NCBI GenBank assembly: GCA_002633005.1
Contig: NMRA01000367.1
Location: 325,151-389,150, forward strand
Direction of reading: 5' to 3'
From: Phoronis australis
Taxonomy: Eukaryota > Phoronida > Phoronidae
Length of the DNA stretch: 64,000 nucleotides
The translations under genes were made by a program, and so were the position numbers. Below, piece after piece: positions 48,813 through 59,623 of the stretch. Each line of letters starts with the position of its first letter. Position 1 is the first letter of the stretch. Below the pieces are notes generated by a model that searched no databases, was not told where the DNA came from, and saw only the letters and a list, made by a program, of their open reading frames with translations.

Positions 48813-49767
48813 GTAAGTGGCTCCACCTAGTGCATTTGAAGATAACAGCCTATAGACTTAGTACTAAAGACTTGATGAGTCATCTCACTCTATTCTTGTT
48901 GTTCATTTTGTTATGTGTAGAAAGTAACTGTCCTCACTGTCCTATAGGAGGCAGCAGCTGTTTCATAGAAATGATGTGGTCGTAGCTGTAGTGTTTTATT
49001 CTAGATGTTGATTAAGTAGATCTACATATTAGTCCATGCAAGTGATGCGTGAGGGGAACATGTATAATCCCTGGGGGTCATGAACTATGCCATGGGAGGC
49101 TATGATTACCATAAGACTGTTAGCAGTCTTCTCTCACCTTCGATATCTTCCATTCTCAACATTCTTTCACTGTATACAGTTGATCTACTCTGAAGTATTA
49201 TAGTTATGCCCGTATACTAAAGCTATCAATTTTTTTCAACTTGATATGCAACTGTTTACAAAGCCTGTTATGTAAACTAGAAATGCAAAATAATGTAGGA
49301 GATCGTACTTAGTAATTGCCGCAGTCAATATCAGAGAGGCCACTCTGTGTGATTCACACAATTTTTCCTGAACTCCTCATGCATTGATGAAAAACTTCAC
49401 CTGCGCATGAAAGTCATCTCTTTCTAAACAAAAGGCAACCATTTCTTTGTATCTGCAAATCTGTTCCCACATTCTTTTTGCCCAAGCTCAGTAAGCTCCT
49501 TTTCCTTTTGATTTTATTTAACGTTTTGTAGTTATACCATTTGTTTTCTTGATGCTGATTTCAGTTTTTTTTCTGTGAAAGTCATTCATTGTTGATAGAT
49601 GTGATGATTACAAACTCTTAGGTAGCTCTTGCCTAATACGGCCAATTTCAGTTTTGTAATTTGTCAATGTTGTTTTGGTTCTCAGTAGACCTCTTGTGTT
49701 GCTTGCAATGTGAGCATGTTTAATGTGTTATTTGCTTTTTCTTTTCTCCTCACTCTCCTCACTCTAG
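48813..49767 (+). other. Intron 9 of Lar (FN3 to FN4), 955 bp
   Basis: AT-rich; no repeat or exon-like signal recognised. It ends in a long pyrimidine tract (tttttcttttctcctcactctcc). Confidence 0.75.
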
Positions 49768-50064
49768 GGCCCACAGCTCCCCCCAGAAATGTGCAGGGAT
49801 CTCCTTACAGTTCAAAAAGCATTCTGGTTGAGTGGGCCCCACCCCCAGAGCGGTCTTGCAATGGAGACATTGCCAAGTATAGGATCACATTTAGCAAAGA
49901 GGAAGAGGGGGTATCGAGTAGTATTGAAGTTGATGGCAACGTCCACTCCTACATTCTAACCGACCTTGAGATCTGGACTGAATACAGAATTCAAGTGGCC
50001 GCAGCCACCAATGTAGGCTACGGTCCTATGTGTGACCTGATTATTGCTCGCACTGCTGAAGACG
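49768..50064 (+). CDS. Lar: Lar exon: FN3 domain 4
   Basis: Acceptor ctcctcactctag, 297 nt, phase 1 to phase 1, donor gtaggt. A whole FN3 in one exon: PTAPPRNVQGSPYSSKSILV, EWAPPPERSCNGDIAKYRIT, DLEIWTEYRIQVAAATNVGY and GPMCDLIIARTAED. Vertebrate FN4 has [21 protein letters not shown] and ends VLIRTNED. Confidence 0.97.
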
Positions 50065-51984
50065 GTAGGTTGGCATGGTAATGGGTTGCTGTTAATGCCT
50101 GGTCTTGCATCACTAACCTTTGCCTGGTCATCCAGCCTACTAACCCATGTGCCCTTGTTTGCTGTGTTGATTTGTGTATGTTTAGTCTTGTCTCTCTCTT
50201 CTCATCTCATGCATTCACATGTGTTCTCACAGGAGGTAACTATGACAACTGTGCTTCACATTTCTGTTTTTGCCATCCATTTCCTGTAGTACAGCGTTAT
50301 AATTACTTGCATTATAATTACTTGCATTATAATTACTTGCATTATAATTACTTGCCAGCATGGCCTGATCAGATGTCTTGCTACACCTGGTCACATGGCC
50401 TGCTACACAGAAATAATGTTTCATTGTGGTTCTCACAGACCAGGGCAGTCACCCAGGCAATGTGGTTAATGTCACCTGGTGGTCCTCGTATTTTCACGAG
50501 GCCAACATTAAAATCCAAAGTGAGGCTCACTGTGATAAACAAAGCAGAAGTTGACATTGTGTCCATAGTTAAACACAGAGACATAGAAAAATATGTTAGA
50601 GAACAAGTCCATGCACCAAAGAGGTGTCTGACGAAAGGGTGTAATTTTTTTTCGGAAAACTACATTCGAAACATGAAAACTAATATGACTAAGTTGCGGT
50701 GATCGTGTTAGGGATTTAGGTATATGTTGAATGTGGGGTTACATTTCTTCTTTTAAATTGTTGATAAAAGTGCTTTCTACACAAACGAGGTCATCCATTT
50801 GTATTTTTGACGAGTTGAAGATTCATTTGACTGTGGTGGCTCATCTCATTTTGATGTCATGTGCAATTCGCATCTGGTTTAATTTCTTGATCAATAATAT
50901 TAATATCAAACATACTCTAGGTCTTTCTAGTGAGGTAGGGAATACAGGTACTAACAGATGATTTGTCATTGTTCTGTAAGAATGACTGATGTTATTAAAA
51001 TTATTTTTATACCAGGCTAGTAATTGAAGCTAAAAATTATTTGACCATCAATTCTGCTTCAAATTCTTGGCTTTGATAAGTCTTACATCTATTGCATTTG
51101 TGTTTTTGGATTTCAAGTATCAATCTGGACCAAATTGAATTTTAAAATTAAAACACCCAGTTCACTCATCCAGTTCACTCGTCCAGTTCACTCGTCCAGT
51201 TCACTCATCCAAAGCATAACCTGAAAAAGTAACCTATCTCATTTGAGAGCTTTAATAAATTGGACAGAGCAAGCATAGTTATCATGTTCCTTCAGGACCC
51301 TCGTTCATCCGCAGGGAGAGGTGCCTGTGCCTTCTGAGAGGGGAATTTTTTGGCTGTGTGAGGAGGAAGTTCTACCTCTGGATCACCATCAGTAGCGCCC
51401 CCTGCCTTGTTGCAAGCTCTCATAGGCTCTGCCTCAAGCAGCCAAAAGTTACATTTTGTGCTCTTTTAAATTGTCATTGTCACCTGTGTGGGTTACAATT
51501 GATTCGAACTTTGAGGGGAAATTTTCAATCATTTAAGGGTAAATTTTAGGCCCCATGAGGGTAATTTCACGTGATTTTTCAATATTTTTGAGAGGTGAAT
51601 GGGGCCGACATTCAGCCCCAAAATCGAGGGATTGACTGTCCTGTCCTTTTTGGAAAGTAATGCACCATGTTTCAACCAGTAGTTGTGACAACACAGCCTG
51701 GCTGGCCGAAGATTCACTGGTTGTTGCTATTATGGTCGGCAACCGACATGCAACAAAATGTCGTCAAACTTTCAAAAACATTTATCAATTTTACCCAGAA
51801 ATGTTTTTCGTTGTCACGGCGTATGGCAACCACCCAATGCTTCCGAATTTCAATGTCTTTAAAGATTGTAAAAAGGACGGCCGATTGCCATTTGAGCAAC
51901 GTGGAACACAATGTCGATTAGCCATTAACGGAGCTATCGTAGTGAGCCTCATTTTGGAACACACTTCTTGTCTGTGCTAATTTG

Positions 51985-52265
51985 GCACATAGACATGGGT
52001 AGCCACACAGGCCATGTAGTTAATGTCACCTGGTGGTGCTCGCAGACATGGGCAGTAAATCATTGCAGCTGTGTAGTTACTGTTCTTGGTGGTCTTCACA
52101 GACATGGACTGCCATATGAGCTGTGTAGTTACTGTAACCCGGTGGTTTTCACAGACGTAGGCTGTCATTTGCACTGTGTATGGCTGTCATTTGCACTGTG
52201 TATGGCTGTCATTTGCACTCTGTATGGCTGTCATTTGCACTCTGTATGGCTGTCGTGTGGGCTGT
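51985..52265. repeat. Diverged tandem repeats ending at an assembly gap
   Basis: Units of about 60 bp carry cagacatggg, tgtgtagttactgt and cctggtggt, then change into a regular 23-bp unit tgtatggctgtcatttgcac tc (52175-52250). A related stretch lies at 50360-50500. Confidence 0.75.
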
Positions 52266-52306
52266 GTAGCTTATGACTTGAAATGGCAGCCACTTTTGTT
52301 TGCTAC

Positions 52307-52333
52307 NNNNNNNNNNNNNNNNNNNNNNNNNNN
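52307..52333. other. Assembly gap (27 N)
   Basis: A run of N beside a tandem array, in intron 10. Confidence 0.99.
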
Positions 52334-53100
52334 GCTCCCCCCTCATCCCCCCGCCATTGTGTTGTCACCTCTCCATGCACATGAACAGTGAATGTGTGCC
52401 AGCAGTATCCCTGACCATGGCCACATTTGCATTGCTTGCCTTGCATTTAGTTTACACTCATTCCTCCCGTGTTTGCTGACATACACAAACGACACACACA
52501 CTTGTCGCCTGGTGCATCTCCACTCATTATAAAGAACTTCAATTCATTTTAATCGTTAATATTAATGTGCTTTGTCATGTTTTTAATAAAACAATGGTTT
52601 CTTTCTATGGTATGAGTGTTTAACTTGTATTTGACGTCAAAGGCATGTGAAGAAGCATTTTCAAAAGGAAGTGACGTGCTTGTATAACACTTAACACTGG
52701 TTGTCCTGGCAACTGGCTAACTTGACCAACTATATGTATGGTTAACATGTCTACTTCGTCAGCAACACTGCTCTATTGTTTTAATACTATTTCCTTGAAT
52801 GCTTGTTTTGCTTTGCATTACAAACAATTGTAGAGTGTTGATAAGGGGGGAGGATTCTCTACCTTCGGAGGTTTGTTAAGACCCTCCAGGAGATAGACAA
52901 AAACATGGAGCATATTGGAAGTTGCCATTCAGTTTGTGGTGTACAAAAGAGTCTTTAATTTGATATGTAATGAAGTCAACATAAATTTTTTGTTCAAAAT
53001 GTAAAATTTTTAAGTGTGGATTACTGACTCATGAGTTTAAAGAAACCTCCAACAAGTGTCTTCCGGTGATGTTCATATCATCTTGTTGGCATTATTCCAG

Positions 53101-53213
53101 TTCCTGGACGGCCAAGGAGAGTTGTGGTCACTGTGTTGAATTCTACAGCTGTGCGTGTACAGTGGCGCCCTCCTACCAAGAGAGACAGGAACGGAGTTAT
53201 CCGTGGATACCAG
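53101..53213 (+). CDS. Lar: Lar exon: FN3 domain 5, first part
   Basis: Acceptor ttggcattattccag, 113 nt, phase 1 in and phase 0 out, donor gtaatt. It reads VPGRPRRVVVTVLNSTAVRV and QWRPPTKRDRNGVIRGYQ. Vertebrate FN5 has [23 protein letters not shown] and GQIRGYQ, with the same split. Confidence 0.95.
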
Positions 53214-53680
53214 GTAATTGTGGTTACTGTGAAGTGGCAGAGGCTGAAACTGATGGAATGACCATCAACTGGTCTTGGGCTAATTGTAGGACCATTGGTA
53301 CAGCCACTCATCATTTCCAGCTCAGCAGCACACTTGGTGTAATTAGCATGGAGCATAGTCTGCACTTTCAATCCTTAGAATATAAAGGTGTGACCACTCA
53401 AGTCAGCACGTATCTCATAAGCCCACCCAATGTATGACCACTCAAGCCAGTCCATATCTCATAAGCACACACAGTGTCAACTCTTCCCTTTCTTTCTGCT
53501 GACTGATCTGAACTTAACCACTAAGCTTATCAAATGTTGAGCTATGCTCATCAACCATTAATTTCGTAACCTGTTGGGCTTTGCTCATAAACCATTAATC
53601 TCGTAACCTGTTGGGCTGTGCTCATTAGCCAGTATTGTCATAAATTGTTGGCTGTGTTAATTTTGTGTTGATGTGTTTAG
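53214..53680 (+). other. Intron 11 of Lar (inside FN5), 467 bp
   Basis: Short direct repeats (tgtgaccactcaagtcagca and variants near 53389-53450; taacctgttgggct near 53567-53620). Nothing else seen. Confidence 0.7.
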
Positions 53681-53879
53681 GTACACTTCGTACCAGTAGA
53701 CATTGTGGGTGAGAGACTAGGCCTGCAACAACAGAGAGACACAGCGGATGGTAGTAAACACTCGATGGTGGTCAATGAACTACGGCCTAACACCAGCTAT
53801 AAGTTCCAAGTAGTTGCTTACACCAGGGAAGGAGATGGGGACCGCAGTGAAGAAAAAACCATAACAACAAAGGGTGCAG
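53681..53879 (+). CDS. Lar: Lar exon: FN3 domain 5, second part
   Basis: Acceptor gatgtgtttag, 199 nt, phase 0 in and phase 1 out, donor gtaagt. It reads VHFVPVDIVGERLGLQQQRD, SMVVNELRPNTSYKFQVVAY and TREGDGDRSE. Vertebrates have VHYVRMENGEPKG and [26 protein letters not shown]. It carries a longer spacer than FN3 or FN6 at the position where vertebrates place microexon meC. Confidence 0.96.
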
Positions 53880-55405
53880 GTAAGTTAATTAAACTACAAC
53901 TTTACCTGGTTATAACATACATCAAGGCACCTTTAATACAAAGATAGATCGTTACAAGGTATAGCATCTTAAATATCTATTCAAAGGTAGATTGTTATAA
54001 CCAGAGTAAACTTGTTAATGTTAAGTAGGACCTCATTGATTGGTCTGCATATTTAGCCAAGTGTCTACTACAGTAAAACCATATGTTTCTATTTTATGCA
54101 GCTGAGAGTTTTTCATGAAAATCATATAAGCCTTATTTTTTATTGCACCTCATGGGACATTTTAAGAACAGTTGTAAACAGAACTGAAGAACAATGCATA
54201 AAACATAGTCTAGTTTCATATGAATTCTGTCGGCCATTTCTGAGATATAATGGTCTGCAGTTAGCACAAAGTTGAACATTTTTATAGGATTCTACATAAC
54301 CTTAAAGTCATTAACATCTTGAATGACTCCATTTGTAACCTGCATTCTGAACTTTGTTCACATCCAAACTATGGCTTTGTTGTAGTGTTTTGGAAATAAC
54401 TGTCTGGTGGCATAGCACACCTCCAGTTTTAACCTATTATGCAAGTTTGACCTGTTTTAATGTTCTCATTTTTTTTCCTTGTTGTGAGAAATTTTCACAT
54501 AAACTTCCAAGAGACAGCAGAATTGTGCGGAATATTGCGATCGCCATGTAATCTTCGCCACTCTGTGCAGTTTTTACTTTTTTAATCAGATGACTTAGTT
54601 TGTGATTTCCTGACAGATTTTCTCACTGCAAAATAGTAATAACAAAGACTTGATCCATAACTCAAAGACTCAATACAGTCTATTTAAGCACATATAAGCA
54701 CATGTGTTTATTCCTCTGACTGGGACTCATAGTCAGGATGCTGTTCATGGTAAACATAGTTGATGGTCACTTTGAGGGAAGTTATTAACATTTTAGCAAT
54801 ATGATCATTGTGAATGTAAACAATTGTGACTAAATGTTATTAACAATTATGGTGTATCAAAAATGCATTGGGTAAAATCAAAACTTATCATTGTTAATCT
54901 TCTATTGCAATGAGGATCAACTGTTCTTAAATAGAAAATTTTTGAAGATCGCGGGTGTTTAAGTGGAAATATTTGATGAATTTGACACAAAAAAGCAATG
55001 AACATAACTATAATGAACAGAACAATAATGAACAGAACAATAATGAACAGTACAATAGTGAACAGAACAATAGTGAACAGAACAATAGTGAACAGAACAA
55101 TAGTGAACAGAACAATAGTGAACAGAACAATAGTGAACAGAACAATAGTGAACAGAACAATAGTGAACAGAACAATAGTGAACAGAACAATAGTGAACAG
55201 AACAATAATGAACAGAACAACAGGCAGCAAAGAAGTTGGTATGAAGTCCAGAAATATGAAGCAGAATTTGTGAGAACAGGTTTCTTTAATATAATTTTTC
55301 TTCAGTGAAATGACTCACCCTGTTCATTTTATTCTTTCGTGGGTCTGACCTCTGACCCTGTATATTGCAGTTCACTGTTTGACCTCTGACTCTTGTATTT
55401 TGCAG
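53880..55405 (+). other. Intron 12 of Lar (FN5 to FN6), 1.5 kb
   Basis: Contains the 15-bp minisatellite (54998-55225); otherwise AT-rich and unremarkable. Confidence 0.75.
54998..55225. repeat. Minisatellite, 15 bp unit (aacagaacaatagtg), ~15 copies
   Basis: Very regular, with variants aacagaacaataatg at both edges. The multiple-of-three unit opens frames on both strands; none is a gene. Confidence 0.96.
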
Positions 55406-55603
55406 TTCCTACTCCACCTCAGGGCATGAATGTACAACTGATTGATGAGAATCCTCTCGCTGTGGAGGTAACTTGGCGCCCCCCTCGCTCCACTTCGGGA
55501 ATGCTACGCTCCTATCGTGTCAAATATGGTCGCAAAGGAAGTAACACGTTCAAGGAAGCTGTCTTGGTTGGCCCAGTCTTGACATACACTGCTACAGATC
55601 TCG
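55406..55603 (+). CDS. Lar: Lar exon: FN3 domain 6, first part
   Basis: Acceptor tgtattttgcag, 198 nt, phase 1 to phase 1, donor gtgagt. It reads VPTPPQGMNVQLIDENPLAV, EVTWRPPRSTSGMLRSYRVK and YGRKG. Vertebrate FN6 has YRLKFGRKD at this place and then FTATDI, here YTATDL. Confidence 0.95.
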
Positions 55604-56130
55604 GTGAGTTGATCTGGTATCATTCATGTTCACTCAAAATCAAGCTGACATTTGATGGAATTTTATCCTCTGTTTCTTTGTCCTTGGTCAGAAACAGATG
55701 AATGTGCAAAAACAAAAAATAAGAATCTCTAAACTAGTCTGGTTAAATGCAATCACAGTACTTAGCATTTGCATTGGGAAGCATGATTCCGTACTTAGCC
55801 GACACAGTGGGAAACGTGCTTCAGTACTTAGCAGTAACATTGGCAAGCATACTTCAGTACTTAGCAGTAACATTGGCAAGCATACTTCAGTACTTAGCAG
55901 TAACATTGGCAAGCATACTTCAGTACTTAGCAGTAACATTGGCAAGCATACTTCAGTACTTAGCAGTAACATTGGGAAGCATGCTTCAGTACTTAGCGGT
56001 AACATTGGCCAGCATACTTCAATACTTAACGGTAACATTGGCCAGCATACTTCAGTACTTAGCGGTAACATTGAGATGTATGTTAGCTTTGTGTGATGAG
56101 ACTATTACTAAAACATCATTTTATTTGTAG
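55604..56130 (+). other. Intron 13 of Lar (inside FN6), 527 bp
   Basis: More than half is a 33-bp minisatellite (55765-56090). No other signal. Confidence 0.8.
55765..56090. repeat. Minisatellite, 33 bp unit, ~10 copies
   Basis: Unit begins acttagcagtaacattggca and ends agcatacttcagt. Edge copies are diverged. It gives open frames on both strands that are not coding. Confidence 0.95.
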
Positions 56131-56223
56131 GCAAAGGTGTCAACTATGAGTTCCGGGTAGCTGCTAGAAATGAGGTGGACTTTGGTGAAGAGGCTTCAGC
56201 TGAAATCAAGACACCTGATGGAG
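56131..56223 (+). CDS. Lar: Lar exon: FN3 domain 6, second part
   Basis: Acceptor ttttatttgtag, 93 nt, phase 1 to phase 1, donor gtaggg. It reads GKGVNYEFRVAARNEVDFGE and EASAEIKTPDG. Vertebrate: [20 protein letters not shown]. The last 19 nt with the donor (cacctgatggaggtagggatgg) are tandemly repeated just downstream (56209-56275), so alternative donors in identical context exist at 56245 and 56266. Confidence 0.95.
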
Positions 56224-57948
56224 GTAGGGATGGCACCTGATGGAGGTAGGGATGGCACCTGATGGAGGTAGGGATGGCACTAATAGGCTGAACTAAATTT
56301 TTTTCATAAGACACAAATTAAGACTAAAACCAGCCTTAGCTTAGATCATAAGTGTACCAACTATGGAGGACTTGTATCAGATTTTTGGTGCAAATGTCAA
56401 AAATATACAAGCCACCACTGTAAACTGTCATGGAACAATTTTTTTCTATATTTTCACTGTAGTTTTACAATCCAATGGCAAATTACCATGGAGATAATAA
56501 AGTGTGAAATATCTGCTCGTCTGAAGTGATATATTCTACCTGTACTAGTACCTGCAATGATACTTATGCTAATGTTGTTACTGAAGGCTCCCTGATAGAC
56601 ATTCTTAATATTGGAGTTGACACGTTTCCATACTTGATTTTGTGAATCTGCTACAAGTGGTGAAGCCATTGTTGGTGTGGTCAGAAAAGCTGATTTAATT
56701 TCAATCTTATGTAAAACAGAAAACAAATAATACGGTCTTTTCCGACTTGAAATCTTCCATCTTACCTTAGCCCGTATTTTGGTGATAAATTGATGATAAT
56801 GAAATGGGCTCCTTGTGTCTGTGCAAGTTAGTTCAGGCAATGTAGGGTCTGTACTGCCTTGCTTCAGGTTGTCTCCTGTCTGGGCCTAGCTAAGACTAGC
56901 TGGGTCCGGGTATATAAGGGTTTGAACTCCAGGTTTTCTCCTGTTTGGGCTAGTATGACTAGCTAGGTCCAGGGTATATAAGGGTTTGGACTGTAATCTG
57001 ATTACTCCAATCTTAGTTCTGACTCAAACTTAATCTATCACGCTGTGCAGGTTTACTCAAAGCATGTCATGTAATTGGTCAAGTTTCTAGTACAGAGAGT
57101 AAACTCCAACCCTCGGTCTAGTTAGTTCTAGGATATGCAGGGTTTTGGGTGGGATTGAGAGGTGCGTACTACCTTGACTCTGTTAATGTGGCCTTGACAT
57201 TCTGGTATGGTTCAGTGTTCTAGTGGCTTAGCTTTCTGTTAGCGATCACAAGCCCGATCCATATAATGGTTCAGTGTTCTAGTGGCTTAGCTTTCTGTTA
57301 GCGATCACAAGCCCATTCCATATAATGGTTCAGTGTTCTAGTGGCTTAGCTTTCTGTTAGCGATCACAAGCCCATTCCATATAATGGTTCACTGTTCTAC
57401 TGGCCTAGCTTTCTTCTAGAGATCAGAAGTCCGTTCCACATAACTGACGTTGAATTCAGTTTTGACTTGAGTCTAAGATTTCTCTCAACGTCCTAACGTT
57501 GAAACCTCCTCATCAGGCAAAAATTAGTCAAAATTGAGACAAAACTTAAAGCAAAAACTTCAGATCTCTTTCTTGAAACGAAGTTGAGACAAACTTAAGT
57601 GCTATCTTAAAATTGACTGAAATTTAAAGTTTGTCTTACCTAAGTGAGTTTTCTTGGTATGGGCCCTTGTACTCTAAGATCAGATGAGCAGACTGCAGTT
57701 TGAAGTTGCTGTTTTGTTTATTTCTGATTACGTTTTCAAAAGTGAGATTATGTTCAATAACCAGTTTATTAGCTATGTGCTTGTTTAACTCCAGCCCTTA
57801 CTGAGATCACCTTGACATTACTTCAGCATTCTGGCCACAGTTTTTCCTAAACTTAATACATTAGTCATTAAGACTGTTTTTTGCTGTGTTTCTAAAGTTT
57901 ATTTCATATTTTGTGCTGGATTAAGCTTTATATAATATTCTTGTTTAG
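56224..57948 (+). other. Intron 14 of Lar (FN6 to FN7), 1.7 kb
   Basis: A short repeat of the exon-donor sequence (56224-56275), a ~58-bp direct repeat (57203-57420), and repeats with gggtatataagggtttg near 56905-56990. No exon-like signal. Confidence 0.7.
57203..57420. repeat. Tandem repeat, ~58 bp unit, 3-4 copies
   Basis: Unit begins tggttcagtgttctagtggc and continues ttagctttctgttagcgatc acaagccc. The string tgttctagtgg resembles an RNA polymerase III box A, so a tRNA-like origin is possible but not supported further. Confidence 0.88.
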
Positions 57949-58242
57949 TTCCTCAAGCTGCACCGACCAATTTCTCAACCCAGCGTGTGTCTGCCTCCAG
58001 CGTCGCACTACACTGGGATCCTCCTATAGAGGAGTATCGCAACGGTGACATCGTTAACTATGAAATAGTCTACTTCAAACGCTCCAATGCCATTGATGAG
58101 ATGAGTGAGAATACAACTTCTACCCACCTGACAGTAAATAATCTGGAAGGCAATATGGACTATATCTTTAAGATCAAGGCGTACACGTCTAAAGGTGCAG
58201 GACCATGGAGCAGTGGCAAGCCATACAGCACACACACAATAG
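57949..58242 (+). CDS. Lar: Lar exon: FN3 domain 7
   Basis: Acceptor attcttgtttag, 294 nt, phase 1 to phase 1, donor gtagtt. Complete FN3: VPQAAPTNFSTQRVSASSVA, LHWDPPIEEYRNGDIVNYEI, NLEGNMDYIFKIKAYTSKGA and GPWSSGKPYSTHTI. It resembles vertebrate FN7 (WQPPVLAERNGIITKY; VRAHTSKGPGPYS). Sequon NTT. Confidence 0.97.
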
Positions 58243-58600
58243 GTAGTTATGTGTGATAGTCATATATATATGCAGTGTTAGCCATACTGGGGTTAACTTG
58301 TGTGGCTGAACAGGATTGATAATCTATTAGTATTGATGTTCATGCTATGAGTAAGATTCACGCTATAGACCTAGATATTGTAGACACATCCTTGTATGGG
58401 TATTGCATGTCTCATGGACATGTCCTTGTATGGGTATATCTGATGATCATTTTGCAGTTGTAGTGAATCTATCACTCTCTTGCTGTGCAGTCATTCTGCT
58501 TGTTTGTCATAACAACTCTCACCACTTTACAGTCGTAATTTGTTGCATCTCATTTTGTACCCAGTCAGCTGTACCCGTTGATCCTGTCGTCTGACTTCAG
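58243..58600 (+). other. Intron 15 of Lar (FN7 to FN8), 358 bp
   Basis: No repeat or additional signal seen apart from its splice ends. Confidence 0.75.
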
Positions 58601-58897
58601 GTATTCCTAAGCCAACCAATGTGGAGGCGAAGCGTTTGTCCAGTCCATCCACGTCAGTCAGCGTCACCTGGCAGTCACCCATCTTCCCTGTACGAGGCTA
58701 CTGGCTCTTCTATCATATCCGTGATGACCCGGACCTTTCCAACTGGGAGAAAGTCGATATTCCTAACCCAGTGAACTCTTACATTCTGCGCAACTTGCAG
58801 AACTACAAGGATTACTACGTGCGCCTACAGGCATATGGTCAAGAACAGAATCTTGGTGACCTTTCTGATGTGGCTATCACTACTGTTATACCTGGAT
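58601..58897 (+). CDS. Lar: Lar exon: FN3 domain 8
   Basis: Acceptor tctgacttcag, 297 nt, phase 1 to phase 1, donor gtaaat. It reads IPKPTNVEAKRLSSPSTSVS, VTWQSPIFPVRGYWLFYHIR, LRNLQNYKDYYVRLQAYGQE and DLSDVAITTVIPG. An FN3 fold with the usual W, Y and small residues, but less like any single vertebrate module. This is the extra domain relative to vertebrates (nine in all, as in Drosophila Lar). Confidence 0.94.
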
Positions 58898-59179
58898 GTA
58901 AATGTCTTTCAACTTTTTTCACTTTTTACTTAATTATATCCTCTTTGAAGCAAAGTGAACCTATGTCTTGGTTTTAGTGTTGCCCATAAATACACGACTG
59001 CATACATACCCCTTAAAGTTTATTATTTCAAACCTTATTTAGTGACCTCCATTCTAGCTCATTTATCACAAAGTTAGTCTATGTCAACTAGTGAAAACAT
59101 AAATGTTCTGGTTTAATCAAACCATTTTGTGCCATTTTTAAAAAATTTGTCAATCAACATTTGAACTGGACTGTTTTAG

Positions 59180-59289
59180 ATCTGCCAACAATGGTGAGGT
59201 CCTTTGACGATGATAGAAGTGAGCGCAGTGATTCGATTGTGTTTCTGCGCTGGGATACGCCACGCAAAAGTGATCCTGACTCGTACAAG
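59180..59289 (+). CDS. Lar: Lar exon: FN3 domain 9, first part
   Basis: Acceptor ggactgttttag, 110 nt, phase 1 in and phase 0 out, donor gtatat. It reads YLPTMVRSFDDDRSERSDSI and VFLRWDTPRKSDPDSYK. An acidic/basic N-terminal strand, then the B-strand tryptophan. Equivalent to the vertebrate membrane-proximal FN8. Confidence 0.9.
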
Positions 59290-59365
59290 GTATATGCACT
59301 CTTGCGTGTGTTGTGTTTGAATAATATAGTAAACTGATGTGAATGAAAGAGTTGCCATGGTGATC

Positions 59366-59530
59366 CGTAGCAAATTGAAGCCTCGCTGGCTGTAGTTACC
59401 ACCAATTGAAGCCTCGCTGGCTGTAGTTACTACCAATTGAAGCCTCGCTGGCTGTAGTTACTACCAATTGAAGCCTCGCTGGCTGTAGTTACCACCAATT
59501 GAAGCCTCGCTGGCTGTAGTTACTACCGAT
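59366..59530. repeat. Minisatellite, 31 bp unit, ~5 copies
   Basis: Unit begins accaattgaagcctcgctgg and ends ctgtagttact. Confidence 0.95.
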
Positions 59531-59623
59531 TCCTTGTGAATTTATTATCTTGTTGCTGCAACCATAGTGTAAGCACAAAATATGAAGTGAGTATATTATG
59601 TTAAATTTTGAACAATGGTCTTA

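Larger units (their letters stand above)
50065..53100 (+). other. Intron 10 of Lar (FN4 to FN5), 3.0 kb
   Basis: A 15-bp repeat at 50298-50355 (ttataattacttgca x 4), a 16-bp tccagttcactcgtcc repeat near 51160-51210, a CTCF-like motif at 51395, diverged repeats carrying ctgtgtagttactgt and ggtggtcttcacagacatgg at 51985-52265, a 27-N gap at 52307-52333, and a possible 3-nt exon (50233-50235). The segment 51660-51960 has more CpG than its surroundings and is unidentified. Confidence 0.7.

Noticed and set aside
50172..50702. 176-codon frame in intron 10
   Set aside because: It covers a 15-bp tandem repeat and diverged repeats, has no domain, and starts inside a pyrimidine tract.
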